Shown: piece after piece, positions 21,563 through 31,153 of the stretch
Position numbering within the stretch: position 1 is the first letter of the stretch
How the letters are laid out: each line of letters begins with the position of its first letter
Translations under genes and position numbers: made by a program
From: Eutreptiella sp. 'Long Island Sound 2002'
Taxonomy: Eukaryota; Euglenozoa; Euglenophyceae; Eutreptiales; Eutreptiaceae
NCBI GenBank assembly: GCA_964036045.1
Contig: OZ038384.1
Coordinates: forward strand, 41,892,704 to 41,956,703
DNA length: 64,000 nt
Reading direction: 5' to 3'
The notes under the pieces: generated by a model
Seen by the model: the letters and a program-made list of their open reading frames with translations, nothing else
The model's database searches: none
What the model was told of the DNA's origin: nothing

Positions 21563-24500
21563 TCAGGCGCCCCTGGCTGCAATCGCCCGGGTGAGTGCTG
21601 CCAAGTCCGAGACATGGATCTTGGTCTTGTGCTTGCGGATGTACTCCATGAAGGGAGTATTGACCCGCGGCACGAACGGGGAGACGGTTTCCCAGGTGTC
21701 ATGGGACGGCCCATAGCCTCGCCAACGAACCTTGAACTCCAGGCCTCCGGGTGCCGAGGCGTTGGGACGCTGAGCCAGGATCTTCTCGACTGTATAGTCG
21801 TCCTGCTCAGCATAGTCGTCCTCTGAATCAGCCTCATGTGCGGCATAGTCCAGGGACTGACTCTCGTGGCGCTCCCGGAACTGTCCGTGACCCACCTTGA
21901 TGCGGTAGGTGTCCCCACCAATCCTGCGGACCACCTCGCCGGGTGTGAACCAGGTTTTGGTGCGGTGGGTGCCCATAGGGCGGGGTCTGATCACCCACAC
22001 CGGGTCTCCGACCCTGAACTTCTGCGCTGTTGAGCTCGGGGCGGACTTCTGACGCTCAGCATGCTCCTTCTCGAGCTGCTGGCGGATGTCCCGCGCCGTC
22101 GCCTCTTGCCGCGCGAAGAATTCCTTGGCGTCCATAGCCATACCATCACCAGACAAGGGAAGTCCCCGACCCAGGGGGTCCCTGCCGAACAGAATCTGGT
22201 GAGGGGACAAACCACCCGGAGTGGGGGTGTCATGATGGGCCTTCAGAGCGGGCCACATCTCCTCAAACCAGTTCCGACGTGGATTGGTGATGTGAATCTT
22301 GCGCAGCTTCTCGAACAGCTGCCGTCCAGCTACTTCAGCCCGGCCATTGGACCGGCTGAGATAGGCGACGCTCTTGGCGTGACGTATTCCCATGAGGGAA
22401 CACATAGCCTTGAACCAGCCACCAGTAAACTGGGGCCCTCGGTCACTGCAAATGGTGCGGGGGATGTCAAAGACGGTCAGCCAATGAGGAATCATCATGA
22501 CTGCCACTTCCTTGGCAAGCAACCCCTTTTTGCGTGCCGGAACGGCTACTACGTAGCCACTGTGGCGATCCACACAAAGAACCACACAGTCAAAGGTCTC
22601 CTTGCCAATGTGCACTTCGGGCATGGAGAAGACGTCAATGGCCACGCTCTCCATGGGCTGGTCAGGAACCGGGGTCCATTGGGCTTCCCCCTTGACGTTC
22701 CGGTTATCGGGATTGCTGGCCTGACAGACCGAGCAACCCTTCCTGACCTTCTTGATGGCCGTGTAGAGATTGATGTGGTCGATCTCGAACCGGCGCTGCA
22801 TGTCCAGGGCTTGCTTCTTGACCCCTGGGTGCAGCATGTGGTGGTGCCAAGCTTCGCATAGCTCGAGCACTCGGGACTCTGGTACTAGCAGCTTACCATT
22901 CCAGTAGAGCTTGCCATCTTCCTTAGTCAGCCCCTTTGGCCACTTCTGCCCGTCATCAGGGTCGGTCACAGCCCTATATTCGGCCTGAAAGGCCTTAGAC
23001 TTGGCGTAGTCGTCGGTCCAGTCGTCCTGGAGGCAAGATTCCGGGAAGATGTGCTTGTCGGACTCAGCTCCATCAGGGGCGAGTACTCTGACCGCTCTGC
23101 CCATCCTCATTCCGAGGGAGGCACCCGCAGCCATGACGACGAAGCATTTAACACCCTCCTCCTCCATCAGGCGCTCCATTTCAATGATCCTCTTGGCTTC
23201 AGCGGTCTCAGCCTCATCGCCATGGGCAGAGATATCCGTCATGCCCTTGCTGGCGGGATAGGCCCACCTGCTGAGACAGTCCGCCACGGTGTTGTCCTTT
23301 CCAGGAATATAAACAACCGTAAGGTCGAACTTGGCCAAGGTCTCATGCCATCTTGCCCGTCGGGAGGCGGGACATGAGGGGGTGTCCACGTGCTCCTTGT
23401 GCCACAACTGCAGACTCTGATGGTCGGTGCAGACGGTGACGGGATGGAGGGCTATGTGCCCAGCCCATTTCCTGAGAGCCATGACGATGGCATACGCCTC
23501 CTTTTCTCGGGGCGTCCACGTCCGTCGCTGGCCTTCCGCCAGGACTCGGCTCCAGAAGGCCACGGGCACGTGCCTCCCATCGTCAAGCACTTGTTCCAAC
23601 ACAGCGCCAACGGCGTAGTCGGAAGCGTCGGTGCGCAGGACGAACCCTCGGTCGGGATCCACGAGGTGCAGACCCACTGCGGATAGCAGCGCCTGCTTCA
23701 TCCCCTCAAAGGCACGGTCGGACTCAGCTGTCCAGACCAGAGCCTTCTTGGACCCCTTTTTGGTCTCTTCTCGGTTGCCCTTGAGCATGGTCGTCATGGG
23801 GGCTGCATACTCGGCATACATCTTGATATACCCCGAGTAGTAGTTGCAGAACCCCAAGTACGCCTGTAGCTCAGAGACCTTTTTGGGCTTTTCCCAGTGC
23901 TCGATCGCAGCCACCTTGCCAGGTATGGGCTTTCGCTGCCCGTTCCCGACTACGTGGCCAGCGAAGACCACCTCGCTTACCGCAATGGTGGCCTTGTCAC
24001 TGCTGCCCGTGAGTTTGTGCCGAACCAGAAGGTCGGGTGCTCGAGTGACGTCCCTCTCATGTGCCTCCAGGTGCTCCTCGTAGCTCATACTGGGGTCCCC
24101 GGACGTGATGAGGACGTCGTCCACGAAGGGGTCCGCACAGTCACGCACCGGCTCAAGCAGGTTCCCCAGCATTCGCTGAAAAGCCGCATTGCCGTCGGTA
24201 CCGCCCATGGGCATCACCTGCCACTGGAGAGGTCCAAGTGGGGTGCTCATGGCTGTGCAGGCACGGGACTCCTCGGCAAGAGGCATCTGATGATAACCAT
24301 GTTTCAGGTCAATCACCGTGAAGATCCTCCGCCGGTGTTGTTTTTGCAGCATGTCCTCAATGAGGGGCAGCGTATAGCTGTCGTGCTGCGTTTGGGCGTT
24401 TAGGCCGCGGTAGTCGACCACGAGCCGCCACTCACCGGCAACCTTCTTGGGGACGACGAAGCAGGGAGAGGCCCATTCGCAGTGGCACGGCTCTAGCCAG

Positions 24501-25477
24501 CCTCTCTCGATGAAGTCCCGGAGGATCTTCTCCATGGCCTCCTTCCTCTCGCCCCGCAAGGCGAACTCCCGGTGCCGATACACACGGGGGTCCTGCTTCA
24601 GTCGTATCTGGGCCTCGCCATACGGTCCACGCACCGGTGGGGGAAACACAGGCTTTCCGCTGAAGAAGGTGTCCCCATACTTCTGCTTCAGCCTGGCCCT
24701 CAATGCCTGGATCTTGGGGCAATCATCAGACTCCGCCTTGGCTTTTCCGGGCACCTGGACCACTGAGCTTACTTGAGGGTTAGCGACCCCGCTCGGTTTC
24801 GGCTCAGGTTGTCTTCCCAGGTGGCCCAAAGGGCCATCTCTGGTCTTGCCTCGGAACAAGTCGCCGTAGGTGGGTGGGTTACCGCCAACAGGCTCGTCCT
24901 GGCTGGACATGTAGTCCAGCACCCTCTGCACGAAGGTATTCCCATCATAGGAACCGGAGACGATGGAGTCCATTTCCGACCAGGCTTTGTCCTGGCCATT
25001 GCCCTCACGCTGGTTTCCCCAGTCATGAAAGGGCTGATCCATATACCCCTGAACCAGATCCAACTCCTCTTCAGTGAGGGGGTCTTCCGATTCTCCGATG
25101 TCAACAGGAAAAACCGCGAAGCATTGCCGCCATGGCTCCGCTACGATGCGGTTGACACACACGAATTCCGTGGTGTCGGCCTGATCAAGGCCCCCATCCA
25201 CATAGTGGAATTCCGTTGGCCATCTCTGGGGTGGCATGGGCTGTCCCTTAGCGTCCTGATAGACACTCTCCCAGCCGGTAGGACGACCTTGTTTAAGGTC
25301 ATGTTGGTCAATGAGACTACCCAATGTCGGGTAATTTCCTCCTTGGTGCATCCCATAGGAACAACCAGCACTGCCTTGGAGCGGTCCTTGCGAATCTTCG
25401 CTATCGCTCTTGGAATGTCCCACCGGGGGCAATGGAACCACATCAAACCCTGATGCGGACCCCAGTGCTTCTTCCAC
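21563..25477 (-). CDS. pol: Family B Pol: RT, RNase H, integrase, chromodomain
   Basis: An uninterrupted 1304-residue frame; its first listed codon is GTG, so it is probably expressed by frameshift from the protease ORF. Residues 1-280 are a linker without known motifs that is shared with the plus-strand pol at 62.9 kb. RT has VVDYRGLN and the catalytic FVDD (451-454). RNase H has RTDASDYAVGAVL (TDAS 616-619) and DNTVADCLSRWA. Integrase has an HHCC finger (H ~878-884, C ~915-918) and a DD35E triad: D948, D1012 in CSDRGPQF, E1048. A chromodomain with VEKIL and KVRWRGYGPSHDTWE occupies about 1224-1285. Pol copies the RNA and inserts the cDNA; chromodomains steer integration to marked chromatin in chromoviruses. 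All catalytic residues are present, so it may be functional despite the broken gag. Confidence 0.93.
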   Translation of the reverse strand: MEEALGSASGFDVVPLPPVGHSKSDSEDSQGPLQGSAGCSYGMHQGGNYPTLGSLIDQHDLKQGRPTGWESVYQDAKGQPMPPQRWPTEFHYVDGGLDQADTTEFVCVNRIVAEPWRQCFAVFPVDIGESEDPLTEEELDLVQGYMDQPFHDWGNQREGNGQDKAWSEMDSIVSGSYDGNTFVQRVLDYMSSQDEPVGGNPPTYGDLFRGKTRDGPLGHLGRQPEPKPSGVANPQVSSVVQVPGKAKAESDDCPKIQALRARLKQKYGDTFFSGKPVFPPPVRGPYGEAQIRLKQDPRVYRHREFALRGERKEAMEKILRDFIERGWLEPCHCEWASPCFVVPKKVAGEWRLVVDYRGLNAQTQHDSYTLPLIEDMLQKQHRRRIFTVIDLKHGYHQMPLAEESRACTAMSTPLGPLQWQVMPMGGTDGNAAFQRMLGNLLEPVRDCADPFVDDVLITSGDPSMSYEEHLEAHERDVTRAPDLLVRHKLTGSSDKATIAVSEVVFAGHVVGNGQRKPIPGKVAAIEHWEKPKKVSELQAYLGFCNYYSGYIKMYAEYAAPMTTMLKGNREETKKGSKKALVWTAESDRAFEGMKQALLSAVGLHLVDPDRGFVLRTDASDYAVGAVLEQVLDDGRHVPVAFWSRVLAEGQRRTWTPREKEAYAIVMALRKWAGHIALHPVTVCTDHQSLQLWHKEHVDTPSCPASRRARWHETLAKFDLTVVYIPGKDNTVADCLSRWAYPASKGMTDISAHGDEAETAEAKRIIEMERLMEEEGVKCFVVMAAGASLGMRMGRAVRVLAPDGAESDKHIFPESCLQDDWTDDYAKSKAFQAEYRAVTDPDDGQKWPKGLTKEDGKLYWNGKLLVPESRVLELCEAWHHHMLHPGVKKQALDMQRRFEIDHINLYTAIKKVRKGCSVCQASNPDNRNVKGEAQWTPVPDQPMESVAIDVFSMPEVHIGKETFDCVVLCVDRHSGYVVAVPARKKGLLAKEVAVMMIPHWLTVFDIPRTICSDRGPQFTGGWFKAMCSLMGIRHAKSVAYLSRSNGRAEVAGRQLFEKLRKIHITNPRRNWFEEMWPALKAHHDTPTPGGLSPHQILFGRDPLGRGLPLSGDGMAMDAKEFFARQEATARDIRQQLEKEHAERQKSAPSSTAQKFRVGDPVWVIRPRPMGTHRTKTWFTPGEVVRRIGGDTYRIKVGHGQFRERHESQSLDYAAHEADSEDDYAEQDDYTVEKILAQRPNASAPGGLEFKVRWRGYGPSHDTWETVSPFVPRVNTPFMEYIRKHKTKIHVSDLAALTRAIAARGA

Positions 25478-26414
25478 GCAGAGTCCTGGGCGCTCCAGTA
25501 CTTCTCACAAACCCGAAGATGGGCGGAGGTTCCTGAAGATCCGCAACCACTCGGCTCGCCACTTCCGGCATTGCGCCGTACTCCTGGTTTGCTGGCACAG
25601 TTGGCTCAGTGTCCAGCGCGGCCACTTCGAGCTGATTGCGTTCCGGTTGGATCCATTGGGATTCCACATGGTGCTCAGGTGACGAAAGCCACGAGAGCTG
25701 GTCGTCCTGGTACAGGGTCATTGAAGCCTGGGCCGGGAGAACGCCGGAGTCCGTCTCCATCATGAAGTTGTACCCAACGATCACGTCCCAGTCCATCTCG
25801 GCCTCGTAGAAGCGACCTTGCAGGAGGATTTCCTTGCCGAGGTCTGGGCGGCTCAGCTCACGGTGGTTCACGAACTGCAGCCCAAGGGCCGCTTCCTTCG
25901 TGCCTCCCACCATGTACTGGCCGTTCGCCACCTTCAGCCTGACAGGTTTCCGACTGTCGGTCAAACACTCTGGTGGAAGCAGGCCAGCCTTGACCAAGCT
26001 GACCTGTGCTCCCGTGTCGACCAACAAGTCGAAGACCTTTTCCACTTCCCCGCATAAGGCACGGACCTTAAGGTGCAACTGCCGCTCACGCCCAACTCGA
26101 CGCACGGCGTGCAAGCTCAGGATCTCCGGCCGTTCCAGAAGCTCAACAAGCGACTGGTGCAGGTGGTGGACAATGGGCTCAGACCGCCCATCTGCAGCAT
26201 CCAGCTGCGGTCCGGGTGATCCTCCGATACTCTCGGATAGATCGTGAAGTACATCAAACACATTCTTGGTCGCGAAGGATGGACGGGTGCAAGGGTTCAT
26301 GCCTTCACTTGCCCTCACCCCGCCACCGCGACTGGGTGCCGGACCGCGCCTTCTGCCTGCGGCAGTCCCTTTGTGCTTATTGACTCCCGACTGGGATAGT
26401 GTGGCGCTTCCCAC
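25443..26414 (-). CDS. Family B aspartic protease ORF
   Basis: A 323-residue frame with the retropepsin active site LLVDTGAQVSLV (Asp133) and a later hydrophobic-plus-Gly motif (WDVIVGYNFM) where retropepsins carry their second conserved loop. A Gly/Arg-rich N-terminus follows the Gag remnants. It overlaps the Pol frame by 35 bp, and Pol is in the +1 frame. The ORF ends GTT TGA T, a context resembling the +1 shift site of antizyme genes, so Pol could be made by a +1 slip on GUU. The protease would cut the Gag-Pro-Pol polyprotein. Confidence 0.85.
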   Translation of the reverse strand: MGSATLSQSGVNKHKGTAAGRRRGPAPSRGGGVRASEGMNPCTRPSFATKNVFDVLHDLSESIGGSPGPQLDAADGRSEPIVHHLHQSLVELLERPEILSLHAVRRVGRERQLHLKVRALCGEVEKVFDLLVDTGAQVSLVKAGLLPPECLTDSRKPVRLKVANGQYMVGGTKEAALGLQFVNHRELSRPDLGKEILLQGRFYEAEMDWDVIVGYNFMMETDSGVLPAQASMTLYQDDQLSWLSSPEHHVESQWIQPERNQLEVAALDTEPTVPANQEYGAMPEVASRVVADLQEPPPIFGFVRSTGAPRTLRGRSTGVRIRV

Positions 26415-26465
26415 GACACCATCCTGCGACCGCCCTAGCTGGGGCCCTTGGCTGCAGGGGCTCCG

Positions 26466-28291
26466 CTAGGGGGCGTCTGGTGTGGAAGTAGGGGTATTCT
26501 CCTCCGCATCGACCTCGATGACACCCTTCTTCCTCCTATTCCTAGGCTTCTTGTCCTTGTCCTTGTTCTGGTCGTTCTGGTTGTTCTCCTTGTTCTTGTT
26601 GTCCGACCTGGGGACCCAGTTCCTCTTGATCTCCTGGATCTCCTTGGCCAACTCGGTCCCCACCGACATCAGCTTGGAGAGCTCGTCCTTGTCCACCTCT
26701 ACTTTGGCCTCCCGGATACCCGCAGGCGCACGCTTCTTCGACCCGTGCGCCTTCTTGTAGGCCTCCGTGTCGGCCTGGTGGGTGGGGCATGTTCGGTGGT
26801 CATGGTTGAAGCCTTTCTTCCTCCCATAACACACGAAGCAGCCCTGCGGATGAGCTCGTATGAACTCCCCAAAGGACAGCGGAGGGTCGCCAATGCGGCG
26901 GGGGTCCCTCTTCTCCTTCTTCTTCCAACCCGGCTGCAGGGGCTTTCAGCTTCCCCGGTTGCTCCCCGCGCCGTTGTGGGCCACGAAGGCACAAACGGCC
27001 ATCTCGGCGGGCTCATCGTCGTCGTCATCGTCGACGAGTGCTTCATCGCCATCGGCTCCTGCTGGGTCCATGGCAGCTTCCCCGCCAGGCCCCTCGCCAA
27101 CGTAGTTGACGTCGCGGTCGCCGGGCCTCAACCCGCGGGTGTGGAGGAGGTTCCGGTACTCCTTGAGTACTTCCTCTCCAACCCACTCCAGGATCTCGTC
27201 GCAGCTCATCCGCGCCGGGATGGCCTGCGGACGGATGGTCTGGCCGCTCACGTCACACTCGTCAAGGCGCCACATCGCGGTCTTCTCGCGATCGCCCGAG
27301 ACGGTGATGAGGAGAGCGTTCCGCAGGGAGTGCCGTTTGACATCCCGGGCCACGTTCTTCCTCGTCCAAGCCACCACGTTCGTATGATACTCTTTGGGGA
27401 GCATCATCTTGACCGTGTGGTTGGACTTGGCCCTCTTAACTTCCTCCTTGGTGACCCTCTTGATCCATGCTTCCGGCAGCATGGAGAGCAGGCGAGCCCC
27501 TCGTTCCAGTCCTCCACGTTGCGGCGGAAAAGGGTGTATTGCCCTCAGAAGTCTCGCCCGTCCCGTAGGCAGATCTCCCGTCCATCATGCTGAAGCTTGA
27601 ATGACTTCCACCGCTCGGCAGCCACCTGCGGAGCGTCCACCCGCTCCTGCTCGTTGAGCCACTTCTTGGCTTCCTTGAGGGTCTTGATTTTCCCCTCCTT
27701 GGTCGCCACGAAGTATAGCTCTTGGAGCACTTCCGGCAGGCGGTACCTGAACCGTCTGAAGACATATTTCTCCGCATCTACAGGATCCATGTCTTCAGTG
27801 ACGGTCACCCCCCAATCGTCCAGCTTCTCCAAGAAGCGGTCGAGGTTGAGGGGGTTGCCATCGTACATGGGGGGCTTGATGTCCTTCAGGTCTTCCCACA
27901 CGGCGGCATCCGCGGCCTTAGAGACCATGAACGCCGGCCGCGAGGTCGACCGAGGTTCCCATCGGCCTCTCCCACGGACTCCCACGGCCGCCACTTCCAT
28001 CTCCTCCCCGGTATCCGCGTGGCTACGCCGTGGTTCCTCCATGTACGCTGAACCTAGATGTTCACGCCGTACCCCTTCCATGTACGCCTCCTCATCACGG
28101 CGCCGGCGGCTGCGTTCAGCAGCCTCCCGTCGTACACCACGCGGCGGGGAAATGTCGAACTCCTCCAGGTCCAGGTCCAGGTCCTCACCTCCGCCGACAT
28201 CCCACTCCACGTCTCCTCTGGGGACCTCATCCCTGAGTCCACCATAACGTCCACCAGCCATTGGGATTGGCTCCGGGGCTGGTGCGGGGCG
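26466..28291 (-). pseudogene. gag: Family B Gag, C-terminal part, broken by stops and a frameshift
   Basis: Three frames follow one another. 27545-28261 holds a capsid-like region (YDGNPLNLDRFLEKLDDW, LKEAKKWLNEQER). After TGA the frame continues for about 20 codons and then shifts into 26946-27482 (MLPEAWIKRVTKEEV), which ends with an acidic tail and another in-frame TGA. 26466-26945 then continues with a zinc-finger-like CFVCYGRKKGFNHDHRTC and a charged Asn/Lys/Asp tail. The spacing C-X2-C-X8-H-X4-C is longer than the usual C-X2-C-X4-H-X4-C knuckle. The pieces read as one Gag damaged by two TGA codons and one indel. It follows the 796-residue ORF after a further in-frame TGA. Confidence 0.65.
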
Positions 28292-30682
28292 TCAGGGGCG
28301 TACCGGTGTCCGCAGTGGAGCACGGCGGTTGTGGTACTCCGTGCTGAGCAACTCATCACGCCAATCCTCACTGCCACTGCCGGGCGGCACGCGCTCGTTG
28401 CGGCGGCCCGCGCTGTGGTGAGAGGGGGCGGTGAGAGAGGGGGCACTGGCGCTGGGGCGACTCCTGGGGGCTCCGCCGGGGGTGTGGGGTCTGCCTGGAC
28501 CTGGTCCGGGTCCCCAGCCGTCGTCCGACCAGCCTGACTCCAGGGGTGGGTGGTCGCTGCAGACGCTCCCACGGGCTTCCAGCGCGTCCAGCCTCCGCTG
28601 CAGGCCGCTGATGACCTTGTTCAGCGACCTGGTCTCGCCCCTGGCGATGTCCAGCTCCCTCTGAGCGCGCGCGGCGACCCTGGCGATGCGAGTCATCTCG
28701 CCCTTGCCCGTGTCTACCTCGCGCTCGAGGGACTGGACGCTCCTGCGGAGGTAGACAATCCACCGCCGGGTGGCATCCGGGTCGCCGTCCCCTGGTGGGT
28801 CGTCGGGGTCCCCAGGGGGTCCTCCAGGAGGGCCTCTGCCGGGTCCGCCCGGTCCAGGGGGTCCTCCCCCGCCTGGTGGTCCGCCTCCAGGGGGTCCACT
28901 TGGGGAGCGTCCTCCAGGGGGTCCTGATGGTCCTCCGCCAGGGGGTCCCGGTGGGTCTGCGCCGGGTCGCCTCGGTGGGTCCGAGGATGAGGGATTCTTC
29001 GTGTGGTCGAAGTCCATGTCATCATCCTCGTCCATGTCGCCCCACCTAGGCGTCTCGGTCTCGGAAGACTCTGAGCTCCGGTAAGGAGGAGGGAGATCCT
29101 CATCTTCACCTTCCGGCTCCATGGGGACGTCTCCGCCTCCTCCGCCAGCCACTCCTCTGCGATGTCGGCGGCCTCGTTCATCCCCGTCGCTGGCGGTGAA
29201 GAAGGGGTCGGAGTCGTGGGGGTGTCCGCCCGCTGGCCTCCGTGGCCTCTTGGGGGTCTTCCCCTTACCCTTCCTCCGTCGGTAGGCGGTGGGGCCACTG
29301 CTCCCACTGCTGCCTGTGTCGACCTCGTCCAATGTCATCTTGGAGGAAGCGTCCCCTTCGAAAAGCTTTCGAAGGGTTTCCACTCGGGATCCTCCCGGGA
29401 AAGTCTCGCGGCGGAGCTTGGCCTCCGCCTCCTCCATCGCGGCGGCTGTGGCTGCGGCAGCTCGCCCTTCGGCTTCCTCCCGGGCACGAGCCGCCTCGGC
29501 TTCCTGGGCCTGCTGCAGCCGAGCCTTTACCGCCCCCATCGCCGCCACCTTCGCCTCCGTCTTGGCCCTCTCCTCAGCGACCTTCCGTCGCGCGGCCTCG
29601 ATGGCGTCCTTCTTGGCGGCGTCCGCCTGGGCCTTAGCCGTTGCCTCGGCACGGGCCCTTTCCTCCGCCTCCTTCTTTGCCCTCTCTTGGGCAAGCGCCT
29701 CTTCCAGCGCCTTCACCTCGGCCTCCTTGCAGGCAATGGACTCCTGCGTCAGGCGGGCTTCCTCGGCGCTCGCCGCCCCCTCACCCCTGATCCGGGCAGC
29801 CACTGCCTCATGGGCGGCCGCGGCCGTGAGACCGGCCGCGATGGCTGCCACGGTCGAGGCGTGGTAGTCCATGCCTCTGCCCCACTCGGTGGCCTCCTCA
29901 TGGGCGATGCCGACGGCGCCCTCCACGGCAGCGGTCTCCTGCGTGGCCTGTTGCCGGGCAACCCGAAGGTTGCAGGGCACCCCACAGGTGCGCTCGCAGG
30001 CGCGCGCCACATCCCTTTGGTGGGGAGCGACACTGCTGCTGGAGCTGACCTGGTCGGTCGGCATCCTCCTGCGGTGGGCCGACTCCACGTCGCTGCTGGG
30101 GCCTGACTTCCTGAGGAGCAGCGGACGGGGCTTGGCCTTGGCCTGCTTGGCGACTTCCAGGAAGTCACCAAGGGTGGTGTGGGCGGGGCGGTGACCACCA
30201 TTGGCCCGTTGGGGGCTGTGGGCTGGGGTTCCGCCCCTGGCGCTTTGGGCGGCTTCGGCAACCAGAGATTCCTGGTACTCCCGCCACTTCCTGTCCCGCC
30301 TCCTGTCCCCGGCGGAACGCTTCTCTTTCCCAGGAGACGCGCTGCTGCTGCTGCCCTGCAGCCCGCGCTCGTTCCCCAGCTCCGGGAACTCCTTCTCGAT
30401 CATGTCCCACATGGAGACGTTGATCGAGGCGCCCGACGGGTACTCGTTTGGCTTCTCGTCCTCCTCAATCCTGTCGGGGCGCAGCCCTTCGCCGGGCCTG
30501 TCCGGGCGGGTCCAGGTCCTCCAGCGCTTGCGGCGGAAGCGGTACTCATACCCCTCCGCCCGCAGCCATTCCTCCACTGCCCGCAGGCGGTCCTCACCCA
30601 TGTCCTCGCGGAGCTCCAAGCTCCCGGGCATGCCGCCTTCGCACTGGGAATTGCTGTGGCGGTACTGCTGCCCCCACAGCAA
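28292..30682 (-). CDS. Family B N-terminal Gag-like ORF, Ala/Glu coiled coil
   Basis: A 796-residue frame opens the internal region. Residues ~300-450 are a long Ala/Glu/Lys/Arg heptad-like stretch (EEALAQERAKKEAEERARAE), predicted coiled coil. Then come a basic segment (RRRKGKGKTPKRPRRP), acidic patches, a Pro/Gly-rich run near residues 580-660, a second helical region (RRSVQSLEREVDTGKGEM), and a Ser/Pro/Arg tail. It ends CCC TGA CGC, and the same frame continues into the capsid-like ORF ten codons before its ATG. It is therefore probably the N-terminal extension of Gag, separated by a stop that is either read through or a mutation. No enzymatic motif seen. Confidence 0.65.
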   Translation of the reverse strand: MLWGQQYRHSNSQCEGGMPGSLELREDMGEDRLRAVEEWLRAEGYEYRFRRKRWRTWTRPDRPGEGLRPDRIEEDEKPNEYPSGASINVSMWDMIEKEFPELGNERGLQGSSSSASPGKEKRSAGDRRRDRKWREYQESLVAEAAQSARGGTPAHSPQRANGGHRPAHTTLGDFLEVAKQAKAKPRPLLLRKSGPSSDVESAHRRRMPTDQVSSSSSVAPHQRDVARACERTCGVPCNLRVARQQATQETAAVEGAVGIAHEEATEWGRGMDYHASTVAAIAAGLTAAAAHEAVAARIRGEGAASAEEARLTQESIACKEAEVKALEEALAQERAKKEAEERARAEATAKAQADAAKKDAIEAARRKVAEERAKTEAKVAAMGAVKARLQQAQEAEAARAREEAEGRAAAATAAAMEEAEAKLRRETFPGGSRVETLRKLFEGDASSKMTLDEVDTGSSGSSGPTAYRRRKGKGKTPKRPRRPAGGHPHDSDPFFTASDGDERGRRHRRGVAGGGGGDVPMEPEGEDEDLPPPYRSSESSETETPRWGDMDEDDDMDFDHTKNPSSSDPPRRPGADPPGPPGGGPSGPPGGRSPSGPPGGGPPGGGGPPGPGGPGRGPPGGPPGDPDDPPGDGDPDATRRWIVYLRRSVQSLEREVDTGKGEMTRIARVAARAQRELDIARGETRSLNKVISGLQRRLDALEARGSVCSDHPPLESGWSDDGWGPGPGPGRPHTPGGAPRSRPSASAPSLTAPSHHSAGRRNERVPPGSGSEDWRDELLSTEYHNRRAPLRTPVRP

Positions 30683-31153
30683 CCCACGCAGTAGGCGCGC
30701 CGCATGGGGGTGGGGCTGCGGCCACGTCTTGCCCCCCTCTGCCAGTTTACCATGGCAGCGAGGGGGCGTACTTGGTCTTGAGGTCCTTGGTGGGCTCTCG
30801 TTCCGCTCAACGGACTGGTCCTGGTGGTGGTTGTTGGAGCGGTTGACGTAGCACTGGACTGGGAGTGCGGCCGGTGCTGGTGGGCCGGTGGTTGTGGAGG
30901 TGGGTGACGGGACTGGGTGTGCGGCCTTGCTGGTCGGCCGATAGGACTCGCTGATGAGGGAGTCCTGGTCTGTACACCTCCTTCACGGTCGTGGCGCTTC
31001 CGTGGTCGCTCAGGGCGATGCTCTTGGCGGCGCTGCGGACCGCTGCGCTGCGCTGCTAGCTGCGAGCTGCGAGCGGCTGCGCCGCGCTGCTCGGGGTTGG
31101 TGGCCCCGAGTGGCACGCGAGGGATGGGTAACCCCGCGGCGGTGAAACGCTTT
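30683..31153 (-). other. Family B leader between 5' LTR and first ORF
   Basis: About 470 bp. Read on the minus strand it begins AAAGCG right after the LTR and shows no TGG-type primer-binding site. A GC-rich stretch of GCTGCG/GAGCTG short repeats lies at 31030-31090. Confidence 0.5.

Noticed and set aside
22061-22861. 266-residue plus-strand frame inside family B
   Set aside because: Antisense shadow of the integrase region of Pol.
26448-27593. 381-residue plus-strand frame
   Set aside because: Antisense to the Gag remnants, which carry the zinc-finger and capsid-like motifs.
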